From NCBI GenBank assembly GCA_018292915.2, contig JACVVK020000294.1, positions 440,001 to 504,000 on the forward strand: a stretch of DNA of 64,000 bases, in the 5' to 3' direction. Each line of letters starts with the position of its first letter. Positions within the stretch are counted from its first letter, which is position 1. The position numbers and the translations under genes were made by a program. The stretch comes from Batillaria attramentaria. Taxonomy: Eukaryota > Mollusca > Gastropoda > Batillariidae. The notes beneath the pieces are model-generated. The model did not search any database and had not been told where the DNA came from. It was given only the letters and a program-made list of their open reading frames with translations. Of this stretch, positions 50,195-62,265 are shown piece by piece.

Positions 50195-51067
50195 GAAACT
50201 GACTCAGGGTTGCGGCCTACGCTGTCTGGTTCAATTTTCTGTTTTTCCTTTGCCTCTTCCCACAGAGGTTTGTGCTGCGGGTTGCAGCTAATTTGTTTGG
50301 TGGCTTCCAGCAGTGGAAAGGTCAATATGGCCGCTTGCTGCGTGGTCAGCGAGTTGAGCTGTGGCCATCTTTTTGGAGAGCTCGGAGAGGAGAGGAGAGA
50401 GCATTTGTTGGTCGGTCTGCTGGCGATACCTTGTCAGTTTTGGTTTGTCGTCGCACCGGCGTTTTTTGTTCTGTTCAAGGGATAAGGTTCACGTAAGAAG
50501 TGAGACTGAAGTCCTAACAACGGATGCAAGTTTTTTTGTTGCCCCCCCCTTGCCTGAGTCATTGGAATTAGGGGCCGTTTTGGTTTGTTTGTGGTTTTTC
50601 CCCCTTCCCCCTTTTTGTTTGAAAGAGGGTTTAGGGATAGTGTAGATTTAGGCTCTTTGGTGGCCTAGCGATATAGCTGATGCAGTGAACGTTGGGCTGC
50701 AAGAGCTTGGTTTGGCATTTTATTTATATGCATCCTTATCCATTCAGTTGTATATTCCCTTTGTGTTACCCTTCCATAGTCTTTCATACAAAACAAGATA
50801 ACAAGATACAATATGTTTATAATGAGAAGCTGTCGGAATCAAACCTTCATCCCTTTAGCTGTGGCAGCCATTTCTTCTGTGTGTCTGACATGTTTCAACT
50901 CGGCTTGAGTTACACGTCGTTTGTCACCCATTGTATAAGGGGAAGGAAAATATAGTAACCTTAATTAACTTACCAAATTTTGTGTAATCAGACTGGGGTT
51001 TTATGTAATAGGAGGACAACTTATTTCTTTAATGGGCTTACAAATCAGAAAACTGAATTTTCAAACC

Positions 51068-51098
<31 letters not shown>

Positions 51099-53520
51099 AA
51101 AATGCTTTTTATTGCCATAACTTTTCCCACATATTTTTTTACCCCTTCAGTTTGGTATATATATATATATATATATATCAGATGGATTGGGTTTTTTTGT
51201 TTGTGTGTTGATTTTTTTTGTCCTTCATTTCACCATTGGTGTATGCGAGGGACTTTGAAGGCCAGTAGTATGTATTCAGCCTGCAATGATAGTGGGGATG
51301 AGAAATGGTACGTTTGTGCACGTGTTGATATATAATGATAAAGTTGTCTTGCTGTGTGCTGGTCACATGTAAGCTGAATTCAGAATTGTTGATACATGTA
51401 TACTTAGCCAGTTGATGAACTCTTGCCGAGTGCCGCAAGTGAGGACCGTTTTGCATTGTTATCATAAACCACCCATTTCAATTTTTCTGTGGTGTGAAAT
51501 ATTTGCCTGATAATTAACCAGTGTTCTTTTTTTTTTTTTTTTTAAACCAACTTCACACTGTTTCTTATGTGCGGATTATGGCACTAAGCAGTTATAAATA
51601 TTGTCAATATATTTATGCACCTTTTCTAGAAATCCTGTTCTCTGGAACAAACCAAATCAGACACTACTCAGTACTCTGCTTATGATCTAGCTTGGTAAAT
51701 ATCGGTTGTCTGTAGAGTCCACAGCACTGTGGTGCATGTGACTTTAATTGAAGTTCACTGGATCACGTTTTTCAGGACATGCCACGGAAATTGCTTATCT
51801 TTGAAAAGAAATGCTAAGAACTGGCAGTTAGTTTAATGCTGCTCACAAAATCTGTTCAGTCCATGTCATCCTGATGTTCTTATTCATGTCAAATTTTGCG
51901 CTTGACAGAGTCCTGGTTTAGTTCCGTATGGGTACCAGAGCTAAGAAAAAGGACTTAAAAAAACAACAACACACATCTGTGTTATGTTCTTTATGTTCTT
52001 GAGAGGAGTAAGAAGTGAACTGACTTAGTATGTATTAGTCTTTGGTTTAACTGAACCATTATTCTACTGTCCTGTAGATGTGTGAAAGTAGCTTAGGTTG
52101 GGTTGCGATGGGTTGGATATATTTGGCCAGTCTTGCGTAGTCATTGCTCCTTTAAAAACAGGGCTTACACCGTGATGTATGTTGACCGACACATATTCAG
52201 ATTATCACAAGGAGAGTATGCAGACGGTGTTACATACTAACAGGTAGTAACTTTTTAATCGTTTACAACCAACATAACTGTTACTATATTTTTCTAGGTT
52301 TAAGTTTCTTGCTACACAACAGACATGGTGAGATAATCACACAGCACATACAAAGTTTGGCAAGAACACAGTACTAATATGTAATCAAGAGCGACAATAT
52401 TGGTAACCATATTGCCTCATGTTTGGAAGAAGCAGGATTTGCAGAGGACTTACTGTTGTTGCAGAAACTGTTCTTTTCCACCTCCTGCATACTATCGTAG
52501 TGATTCCAGAGTTGATTATCTGTAAACTGACGTTGCATTGACATGATTATCAGAGCTCATATCAACTGAGAGAAATTGGTTCGGTAAAACTTCAGAGGAT
52601 GTTAACTTCCGCTTTTTCTGTGTTCAGATCATGTTACGACTTCAGTGACAGCAATTGTAGATAAACACATAGTTACCTTCTTTTTTTTCTTTTCTTTTTT
52701 TCTTCTCTCTTTTGTCATGCATGGATTGATCATTATATTCAATGGTGCACTGCAGCATTTGTCATTGACATCACAGTGAACTTGATTTCGTTCCATCAGA
52801 TCATGCACAATATCTTTAATATGAATAGACACAAATGAATCCGTGCATTGGAATTTTACTGTTTATCTGATCCAGTTGGATTTCTGAGTATTCAGGATCG
52901 TTGTTTTGTTTATTCAGGATATAGCTCAGAAGCATAATTGTCTTTGGATATATAACCACCGATATGATTATGCGATGGCGCAAGTTTGTCAAATATGGCA
53001 GTGCAACTGAACTTTTGTTTTTGCGTTAGAAGCTACAGTGAAAACTTCCAAACAAGACAGTAGAAAAACAAGTAATGTAGTTTGATTTTTCCTTCTTTAC
53101 TCTACAACGGCAGATGTTGCTTGTGTGGTTGTTGACTTGTAATGTATAAATACCTATATCAAGGCATATTGAATGTAAGCTTTACTGATATATTTGTTCT
53201 TTGTTTCCTGCATGATGGTAAACTTGAAAAACTCCGTTGTTGAAAAACATGTGGGTTTATCATGCTGGGCAGAGAAAAGATAAAACAAAAACACACTGCT
53301 CGTGCAGTTATTCCCTGTATCAAGATTTGATACCTCCCTTTTTCTCTTCACGATTTGCATATAATGTACATGTAATTATATATGTATGATACTAAATCAG
53401 AAATTGTTATGTGTATGCCTCATGTAAAGTTACCATTAATTGAAATTTCATTTCTGAAATCAGGGAGCTACTTGTGTGTTGACAAGAGCACAATAAAGAT
53501 AAGAGTCAGTATGATATAAG
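50195..53520 (+). other. MIDN: Probable midnolin 3' UTR
   Basis: The 3.3 kb after the stop carries no recognisable coding sequence. It is notably less SINE- and CA-rich than the flanking DNA, as expected of transcribed UTR. It includes (TA)n at about 51158-51179, a T run at about 51525-51543 and several ATTTA-type motifs. The best polyadenylation signal seen is AATAAA at 53492-53497. The boundary is an inference. Confidence 0.5.
53492..53497 (+). terminator. MIDN: Candidate midnolin polyadenylation signal
   Basis: A canonical AATAAA hexamer 3.3 kb after the stop, followed within about 50 bp by a T/G-rich region (about 53545-53600) that could be the downstream element. Other AATAAA-like strings occur, so the choice is tentative. 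Confidence 0.35.
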
Positions 53521-53661
53521 CAGCACACCCAGTGATATGTCAGCACATTTGTTTTTTGTCTTTGTGTGTGTGTGGGTTTTTTTTTGTTTGTTTTTTTTTT
53601 ATAAAAAAATAAAAGCGACACAAAAGGGACAGAAACCACTTAACTTTGACAAAGGACGGCA

Positions 53662-53695
53662 CAGGTCGACGTTTCGGCTTACGCCTTCTTCAGGA
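53662..53695 (-). ncRNA. Hammerhead-ribozyme-like core in an interspersed repeat
   Basis: On the minus strand the order is GUC, CUGAAGA (fits the CUGANGA core), a stem GGC-GUAA-GCC, GAAA, then CGUC|GAC. GUC and GAC could form a short helix I. An extra A before stem II and an almost absent helix III depart from a standard hammerhead. Such minimal motifs are known in Penelope-like elements and retrozymes, but no reverse transcriptase is nearby. Confidence 0.3.
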
Positions 53696-55292
53696 CATAA
53701 ACAAATGGGACATAACTTCAACAAACAAGCAAAAGGTAACTCTGCGGTGGTAAAAGGTAACTTTTTTTTTATAGCTTTATTGCACCAGGCCCTAAGCCCT
53801 ACCTACTGCGACAATTCTGTTTATAAAAAAAAGTATTAAAAAAAGAAAAACACACAAAATGGCCAGCCGAGAGTTGCTCATCTAAATTGGAACAGTGCAA
53901 TTAGGCTGGTGTACGCGAACCTAATGTGAGATAGCACCGACTCTTGTCTTTTATTTGTGCTCTTGGTGTCCCTTTTGTCACGTTTGGCTGGCACTTTGGT
54001 TGGTTACTTGGTACATTCTTCACTTCTTCTCAGAACCTGGAAAAAAAAAAATGATTGTATGTTGTGATTACATGTGTAGCCAGAGGGCATATCAAAAGTG
54101 TGCTAGGACTGTGTGTGGTTGTAGTGGACATTTTCATATTTACTGTCCGTGTCATTCATTTTTCAAAGTTATCCCATACACATCCCTATCCAGTAGATAT
54201 CTCTGTACATTTTCTAAAATAAAATAAAAAAGGAGGGATCCTTTCCCTGTCACAAAATGGTTGACGTATGTGAATAGGTTTTATAGAATGGTTATGTTTT
54301 GTCAGGAAGTAGTGGGATTTTCCTTGTCTGAAGTTATCACATTATGTTTTAGGATGAACAGCTCTAGTCAGATGTCCAAGCAACATGTTTGTTTCTCTAA
54401 TATAATTAATTATGTAATAGCGTATGCTTACTGATCAGTTTTGATATTGCAAAGTGTGTCACTTAACTGCAGTTGTCAATGACTTTTTTTTTAAACAACA
54501 ACAAGAAACAAACAAACAAAAGATGGAAGGAAAAAAAAAAACTTAAAAAAAAAAAAAACCCCGAACAAAAAAAAAAAAAACCTTCCGTAACGGTACTTGT
54601 GCTTGCGCAAGAACCCTCTTACTGATTCCCAAAAGAAAGAAGAAAAAAAACAAAAACAAAAAACAAAAAGCAGCAGTTTGGCAATTGCAAGATTTTTGTT
54701 CTGGTGATCAGACATTCTGGTCATCTGACAATTGTCACTTTGCTTAAAACTACAGCAAAAACTTTTTGTGTTTTTTGTTTTGTTGTTTGGAAACTCATTT
54801 CTGTAACTCAGACATGTAATAATTAAATTATGGTAGTAGCTTTGGAGTAGACCAAGAACAGAATCAGTTGAAACAATATCACAACTTGCATGGCCGAGTG
54901 TTTATTGGAGGATGTTTGAAGGAGAAAGTCTCAGGTTGCTTCATGCGTTGTACAGTTATTGGTTTTGAGAAGTTACGGAATATTTCTCGTTCAGTGCAGC
55001 TTGCTTTAAATTACATTCTGGTTCTCTTTCCTTTCAGTCCAGGCTAAAGGTCTTCATTGAGCAACTGAATTAGCATTGACTTATCAGTGTCAGTATGTGG
55101 CAGTTTGCTTCTTTTTTTTAAAACTGTATTTGAAAATGAAGTCAATTCTTTCATAATAGATCTGCCTTATATATTATAAGGCTGCGATTTTTCTGGAGAT
55201 TTTCTTTTTCTTTTTGACATATACATGTATATGTCAAATACCAGACCAAGAGCAGAAATATTTCAGTATGTGTACCGCACAGGATGTTTGAA

Positions 55293-55324
55293 TTTTTTTT
55301 TTTTTTTTTGGGGGGGGGGGGGGG
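55293..55324 (+). repeat. T(17)G(15) composite homopolymer
   Basis: A T run directly joined to a G run, the same polarity as the junction at 34.27 kb. Confidence 0.9.
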
Positions 55325-55784
55325 AGGAAGGGGGGGGATGATTACTTCTGATGGAGAAATTACGTGATCATATACTAAATAGCTCATAATCAGCGAACCA
55401 TGTCCATTGTACAGTGATCCATGCTATCTTGCGCTGCTTCTTGTATTGCTTAAGAGATTTTACACCTATGTTTCATAAACATACCTCTGTATATATAATT
55501 TCAATTGTGTACCCGAATACCCTGCTCAGCTGTGTTTTGTCCCTGTGTATGAACGTGCAAGGTAGTGCTAAGTCAAGTATGATTGTTATACTTTTTCTAC
55601 GTTTGACATAAGCGTTTGCAAGTAGTAGAGGTTGGTCCAGGCTGAATAAATAATATGTATCAAAAAAAAATGTTACTCTGTTCCTTGCTCTGTGTGTATG
55701 TCACGGTATGTGTGTGCGTGCATGTGCGTCACGGTGTGTATGTGTGTGTGTGGCAGTGCATGTGTAACAATGCATTTGGGTTTG

Positions 55785-56112
55785 TGAGAGAATCAAGAAT
55801 CAAGAAAACTTTGTTTTTCAACAGTAGAGGTGAAACAGTCATTTTTCATACCTGCCGTTGCTATTTCTAGTAGTATCTATTTAAACAGAAAAATACACAC
55901 ACACATGTAATGCAACAGAAAAAAAGCTAAATAGCAAGAAAACCAAAGGAAATGGAACTACACTCTAATAAGACATGAACATTCAAGAAGCGTGATGAGA
56001 GAACAAGAAGAACAAGAACCTTTATTTTACAATGGTAGAGGTTACAGGCATATTCATGCCAATTTTAAAACTTGCCGTTGCTACACTACACGAGCTAATA
56101 CTACTGTTAAAA
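55785..56112 (+). repeat. Pair of diverged ~100-bp direct repeats
   Basis: Two blocks (about 55785-55880 and 55995-56112) share GAGAGAA, AAGAA, AACAGTAGAGG/AATGGTAGAGG and CTGCCGTTGCTA/TTGCCGTTGCTA. They look like two insertions, or a duplication, of one interspersed repeat end. Confidence 0.6.
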
Positions 56113-56640
56113 AAAAAAAAAAGAGAGAGAGAGAGTGTGCATGGACACTTGAAACTACATTTCAGTCAAAACACACAACTGATCTATCCAAAGTCGCACT
56201 GAAATCACTGATATACTCGGCTTAATTGCGATACAAACGCCATGGCCCAATTGTGGCTGCATCAAAAACATAATGAGTTTTAACTGCCTGTATTACGTGA
56301 ATTCATTCCATTTGCATGAACTTCTGGCCACTGGCAGAATATCACATGAGCTGCACATCGGTCCTGGACCAGAGCAAGCAAAGAGAGCGTGTGATGGGCG
56401 CCTCAGTAAAGAATCGTAAAGAACTATAAATGAGCTTCAACGCCGAAAGTTTTGCGCATGTTGCAAGAGTACATGTATGTACCACACTTTCGGTTCCACT
56501 TTCGGTGGGTCTATTTGCACACTCCCGTAGAGAGCAGCCGCATTGTATTTTATTGTTATTTTGGGGCAAATCGACGCTTGCTGCAAGGAAAGGTTACTCT
56601 GGCGACATGCAGAGTAAGATCCCCTGTACAAACTTTCAAA

Positions 56641-56671
56641 ATGGCTGACAATGAGAAAAAATCGAAAGAAG
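56641..56671 (+). CDS. WDR70: WDR70 coding exon 1
   Basis: Start CAAAATGG has A at -3 and G at +4. It encodes MADNEKKSKE plus one base and ends at donor GAAG|GTACGG in phase 1, joining to GG of exon 2 to make Gly-11. The short exon is supported by phase and by the family N-terminal motif beginning right after the junction. Confidence 0.85.
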
Positions 56672-57522
56672 GTACGGCTTTTACAGCTTAATTTGTGTAG
56701 AATCATCAGTTATTACTGCAAGAAATAGTCTCAGTAGAACAGTTTCATGTCTTTTAAAATTTGAACGTCGTTAAAGATTTCTACAGATGAGATCATGCAC
56801 GTAAACGCAACGTCCGTCGAGAATCTAGATACACTATGAAAGAGAAATTTATGTACCCATACACTTTTCCAACTATACAATAAGTAAACACACACAAAGG
56901 ATATTTACGGTCTGTTCTTTTCTTCTTACATTTTGTTGTCGTGATGCCTGTCATGTTGATACTGACATGTTTCGAATTGTTTAATTTTGAAAACAAATCC
57001 AGCAGAGGTTTGCACGGAGACACACATTTAAATATGAAAGGTCGTGTAAAGTAAACTGTAAGATCACCAGTATAGTCACCATCACATTCATCATGGTTAT
57101 TAACAGGAGTGTTTGTGAGACCCACAAGTTACAAGTAATAGAGGATGCATCACTATCAGTATCACTGTATCCACTGTGTTACTGTTAGTGCTGGTGTAGA
57201 ACGCATCAGTAATCCATGGTGTAGTTCTTCAGGACAGGACCTTTTTTGATAGTACAGTGTACTGGCAATTTTTTTTTTCTAGATAGGTATAGCTAGTGTC
57301 TGTTTCCTCAGAATAAAATGGTTAGGTACTAAGGTAGTCAGCTACTGTGCAGAATTGTATTGCTATGGTGTCATTCTGGATAGTCTGGACATAGACAAAA
57401 TAATAATAATATTTATAGGGCGCCTATCCCCGGGAGGCGAGCTCTAGGCGCCTTACATTCTAAAACCGAAGTTATAAAAATCACTCAGTGTACACTACGT
57501 AAGTACAAGTAAAAAGTAAAAG

Positions 57523-57556
<34 letters not shown>

Positions 57557-59246
57557 GATCGAGTAGAAACGATAAGGGAGACAATTAAAAACCAAGAACA
57601 AGTACCAGTGATAAAACCCAAAACAAAAGGATAGATTGGAATGAGCTAGATAAAACCTTAAAAGATAGCAGTGGTGAGGAGGTGAATGTAAGACATTAAA
57701 AATGGGACCTTGCGCATTTTGAGGTCACAGCTCATTGGTATGATTGCGCAGATCAGTCCAGATACTTTAAAAACAAGTGTGTCTTAAGATTAGATTTAAA
57801 AGACGACAGTGTAGGATCACCAGTCTGTACACGTGTATTGAAATTTCAGGGTCTGAGAAAAAGGCCAGGGCCTTCGACTTCATGGCAATGTTCAATGAGG
57901 CAAGACAGACAGCAATTGAAAGAACACAGGCCACCAGAGGTATGCCTTTTCTAGCATAACCATTGGTTAAGTCCTGCAGAAGCTTAACACTAAGTACCAG
58001 ACAAATCATACATAGAAAGCTCTTTTAGATACAGCGTTTACTTCTTTTATCTAATGCATGAAAAAATGTATACGTGCAGTGCATGATAGCACAAAAATGT
58101 ATTAAACTTAAAGATGGAAACTTACTTTGTTTTTGTCGCAAGCTACACGTTAGCAGGACACCCTTATTGTAATAGTACACACAATAGAACTATAAATAAC
58201 ATAGAAATGTTGCAGTGTGTATGCTTTTTATCCACCTTCAAGGCTCCGAGGATTACATTAGATGTTAGCTTACTCATAAGTGTCACTTTTTTTTCTTTTC
58301 TTTTTTCCCCCCTTAATACATCAGAAAAAGAAGCACTTGAGATGACAGAAGCAGAGAAAGCTGACGAGAAAGTGACCAAACTGTCACAGAAAATGCAGGG
58401 AACCAGCAGCTCTGGTTCAAGTGATTCGGACAGCGACTCTCAAGACTCGTCTTCTGACGATGACAAAGGGACACAATCCAACAAGAAAGTGAAGGGCAAG
58501 CGAGGTGATTCTGACAGTGAAGTCGGGCCCCCTCTTCCACCTGGGTTTAAGGCTGTTGCGTCTTCATCGAAGGAGAAAGGAGCTGGGGGCGACGCAGACG
58601 ATATCGGACCTCCGTTGCCTCCAGGATTCGCCCCAGTTCCATCGTCAACAGGGGAAAGCTCTGGGAAGGGCAAAAGTGATGTGAAAAAAACTTACGATGA
58701 TGATGATGATGATGACATGGTTGGGCCTCCCATACCAACTAAAAACAAGCCACAGAAATCTTCTGATGCATCAGATGATGACGAGGATGATGATGATGAA
58801 GAAGAAGAGGAAGAAGTGAGTGTACCAGTAAACTAAAACTGACAGTGATTGAGAATTGTCTTTTCTTGTTTGTTCGGTTAAAGAACCAAAGTAAATGCCT
58901 GGTTGTGCAGGCTAGGTAGATGATTAGAAATTGTACTTGCAGAATATCAGCATGGAACCCAACAAGTTTTTTTTAATTGCTTTACCTCAAAGTTTCTGTG
59001 TTTGTAATGAAATCTTAAGGGGAAACACAGCTGCTTGCAAAGCTCTATGGATGTTCGCCAAGTAAATAGATCTATGTTCCTTTTGGCTATTGCGGCCATT
59101 TTTGTGACTTTGCGGTTTCTAATAGTAGAGAAATATGACTTTCTATGGCCTAACACTTCCACACCTGTACTTCACAATATGACCCAGTCACTAAAAATAG
59201 CCACCAATCGGTGTTGTCTGGCTGGACTTAAGTCTGCAACCAAATG

Positions 59247-59287
<41 letters not shown>

Positions 59288-62231
59288 TGAGTGAGTGATT
59301 GAACCCATATTTATTTTAATTTTATGTCTAATTTTATCTTGTATGTTTGCGAATTTCAGACTCTGCAGAGCAAAATTCCAAACAGCCATGAGGTCATTCT
59401 CAACCATGGTTCTAGAACTGTAAGTATAAATTTGTTAAAATAAGAACCTGAACGCAGTACGATGGTCTTCAGCCTCCCATCTTTGCTTCATCTGTGTTTT
59501 CTTAGTTGACTTTAAGTTTAGCTGTCTTTATTTTGAAATTGTGCTAGCTTAGTACCAGGGCTTCCGATCTTTGTGGGACATCAGTAAGAGACTTTTTTTT
59601 TTTTAAATCCGGTTATTTTCTTACGAAGGCCACGCCTGATCATTTCTGTGCCACAGTGGACAGTATTCGGGACGAATGTCCAATACTTTTATTGTCAGCC
59701 AGGACATATTGTCCAATTATTGTTCTCTGCGGATATGAAGCATGGCAGTACTGATAATATGTAGTGCCACTGCACTAGGGGTAGCAAACAGCAAGATGTC
59801 TTCTTCATCTTCTTCTTCTTCTGCCATTTTAGGTTTCCATTTTGCTGTATCAGGGAGCAAGAATTTTTTCCAGGAGAAATTTGCCGTTACTAGTGTGAGT
59901 GTGTATAGATCTGTGTTGCATTGTATTGCAGGTTTCTGCTTTAGGACTTGATCCTTCCGGTGCCAGACTGGTCACAGGCAGTTTGGATTACGATGTTCGC
60001 TTTTGGGACTTTGCCGGCATGGATGCCAGTCTCCAGTCTTTCCGCACACTCCGACCTTGTGAAAGGTACATAATATATATATATATTGTTCTTCCTTTCT
60101 GTATGCCTAAACTGTAAAATGTGTTATTAGATATCTGAATGAGAAATTGCCAGTGTTAGATTTCTAAATGATGACTTGCCACTCTTTGTGGCTAATAGCA
60201 GACTGGGGAATTTTCAGTCATGTGGCAATTTTCAGCCAAATTTCCTAGCCTTTCAGCCAGAAAATCTAAGTTTCAGCCAAAGAGAAGGAAGGAGGAAAAA
60301 GTGTGCACACACTATCATTATACATGTAGCGTATGGGACAGTCTAACTTCATTTTGAAGACTTGCATGTCAGTACCAAGGCAGTATTTTACATTTGGGTG
60401 CCATGAGAGGCTACTAAATGCCTTTAAAGTGCTAAAATTTGTTCTCTAAAGTGGGGCATTGCCCCTGTGTTCCCCTAGCAGGGCGCTGCTTCTGCGCCCC
60501 AGCCTCGGTTTCCGTCTTTTTTCTCCTCGGCAATTCCCAGGCCTGTAATAGACAGATGAGGAGTGGTTTGGTTGTTTGTGTGCTAACTGTCCATTTCCAC
60601 CACGTTAAGGTGATATCAAACTTTAAAAAATGGGACAATCAGGAAAAAGCCAGCACAGATTTCTGGCACCCAACCGGGATTCAAACTCACAACCCAAAAG
60701 CTGAATGTCAGGTTTTTCACCAGCAGGGCTATCCCAGCTTCCCAAGTTGAGAGGATGGCCTGGTGTCCGTGGTGGTCTCTGTCTTGTTTACTTCTGATGG
60801 ACGGTGGGGAATGTCTGTTAAAATTTTCTAAAATGACTTCAGTTTCTTAGAACTTACTCTTACTCTTGCCAGTTTTACACAATATCGTGAATTGAATGTG
60901 TTCAGCCACCAGATCAGAGCGCTGGAGTACAGCACGACAGGCGATGTCATTCTGGTGGTGGCAGGAAATGCTCAAGCCAAGATCATTGACCGTGACGGCT
61001 TTGAGAAGTGCGAGTGCGTCAAGGGAGATCAGTATTTGGTGGATCCAGCCAGCACAAAAGTGAGTGGTACCTTTGTTGTACAATGCTGACACTTTCATGA
61101 ATGTGATGGAACGGCACGAAAGGGCACAAAGGGTGATCTGGGGGGGGGGGGGGGGGGTATGGATATGTATCACAAGAGACTAGTTGTGAACTTAAGTCTC
61201 TCAGTACTAGCGCGGTCCACTCTCCTCCTTTCTACCATTGTTGCTGCTGTCTGGGTTGTTGTTTTTGTCTTGTCACGGGGATACACACTATAAAGTCTAG
61301 GACAAGAATCTTCTTAAGTTTCAGTCCTCCCTTGCATCTTCACCACAAAATTTACTTTGTAAGGATCTATATTTAGCTCTTCACATTTACCTCTTTTGTA
61401 AAAAATCTAGATTTAGTTCTTAAAATTTACCCGTTTTGTAAAAAAATTAGATTTAGCTATTTTTCAAGTTTTCCCGTTTTGTGAAAATCTAGATTTAGCT
61501 GTTCAAGACTTTTGTTTTGAAAACCTTTTTGTGTGTGTGCATGCATGTCTGTCTTTTGTTTTATTAGTTTAGTTTAGACTGTATTTGTGAAGCACCTCGA
61601 GCTCACCTTGTGAGGATACTGCGCTATATAAGATTTTTATTATTATTATTATTATTATTATTTCATGTAATATGGTATCTGTACCTTCATTGTTTAGTGT
61701 TTTTCTACAGGGCCACACAGGGATGCTGAACGCTGGCTGCTGGAATCCGAAAATAAGAGAAGAGTTCATGACCTGTTCAATAGACGGGTGAGGGCGAAGG
61801 CATATATATGTATACACATTGTGTTATATGTAGCACCAGAGGGATACGGAAGAAAAGCTTTTCAGAAAATTACAATGACATAGTTATTCACTTCTACAAA
61901 CGCAACAGATTCCTTCAGAAGCAAACACAGAGTGCAAGAGACTGGCATGAACTTTGGAAAGGCAGTATACATGATGTAGTCAGTGTGCAGTAACTGAGTA
62001 AGTGTTTGACTTTTTCAGGTCTTGTTGTATGTGCTAGTTTCAGGGACAACTAGCCTGCCTGGCAGTCCGCGGATTTGCACACACTTCATGTCCGCCTACA
62101 CATGACATTGTATTGAACTTAGATGTCACAATAGCAAAAATAGCACGAAAAGATATTATTTTAAACTAAGTAAGTTACTACTACATTCTGTAAATGGGGC
62201 TTTGTCATATGCACTAACTATAGACATGCGT

Positions 62232-62265
<34 letters not shown>

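Larger units (their letters stand above)
53521..56640. other. Intergenic region between midnolin and WDR70
   Basis: No gene is seen. It contains a hammerhead-like motif (53662-53695), A-rich low-complexity sequence (54490-54670), a T(17)G(15) junction (55293-55324) and a diverged direct repeat pair (55785-56110). The last few hundred bases should hold the WDR70 promoter; no TATA box is evident. Confidence 0.6.

Noticed and set aside
58114..58324. Extension of WDR70 exon 3 upstream to an ATG at 58114
   Set aside because: The upstream part is intron-like (T/C-rich tract ending in TACATCAG), and joining exon 2 at 57939 to 58325 preserves phase and family sequence.
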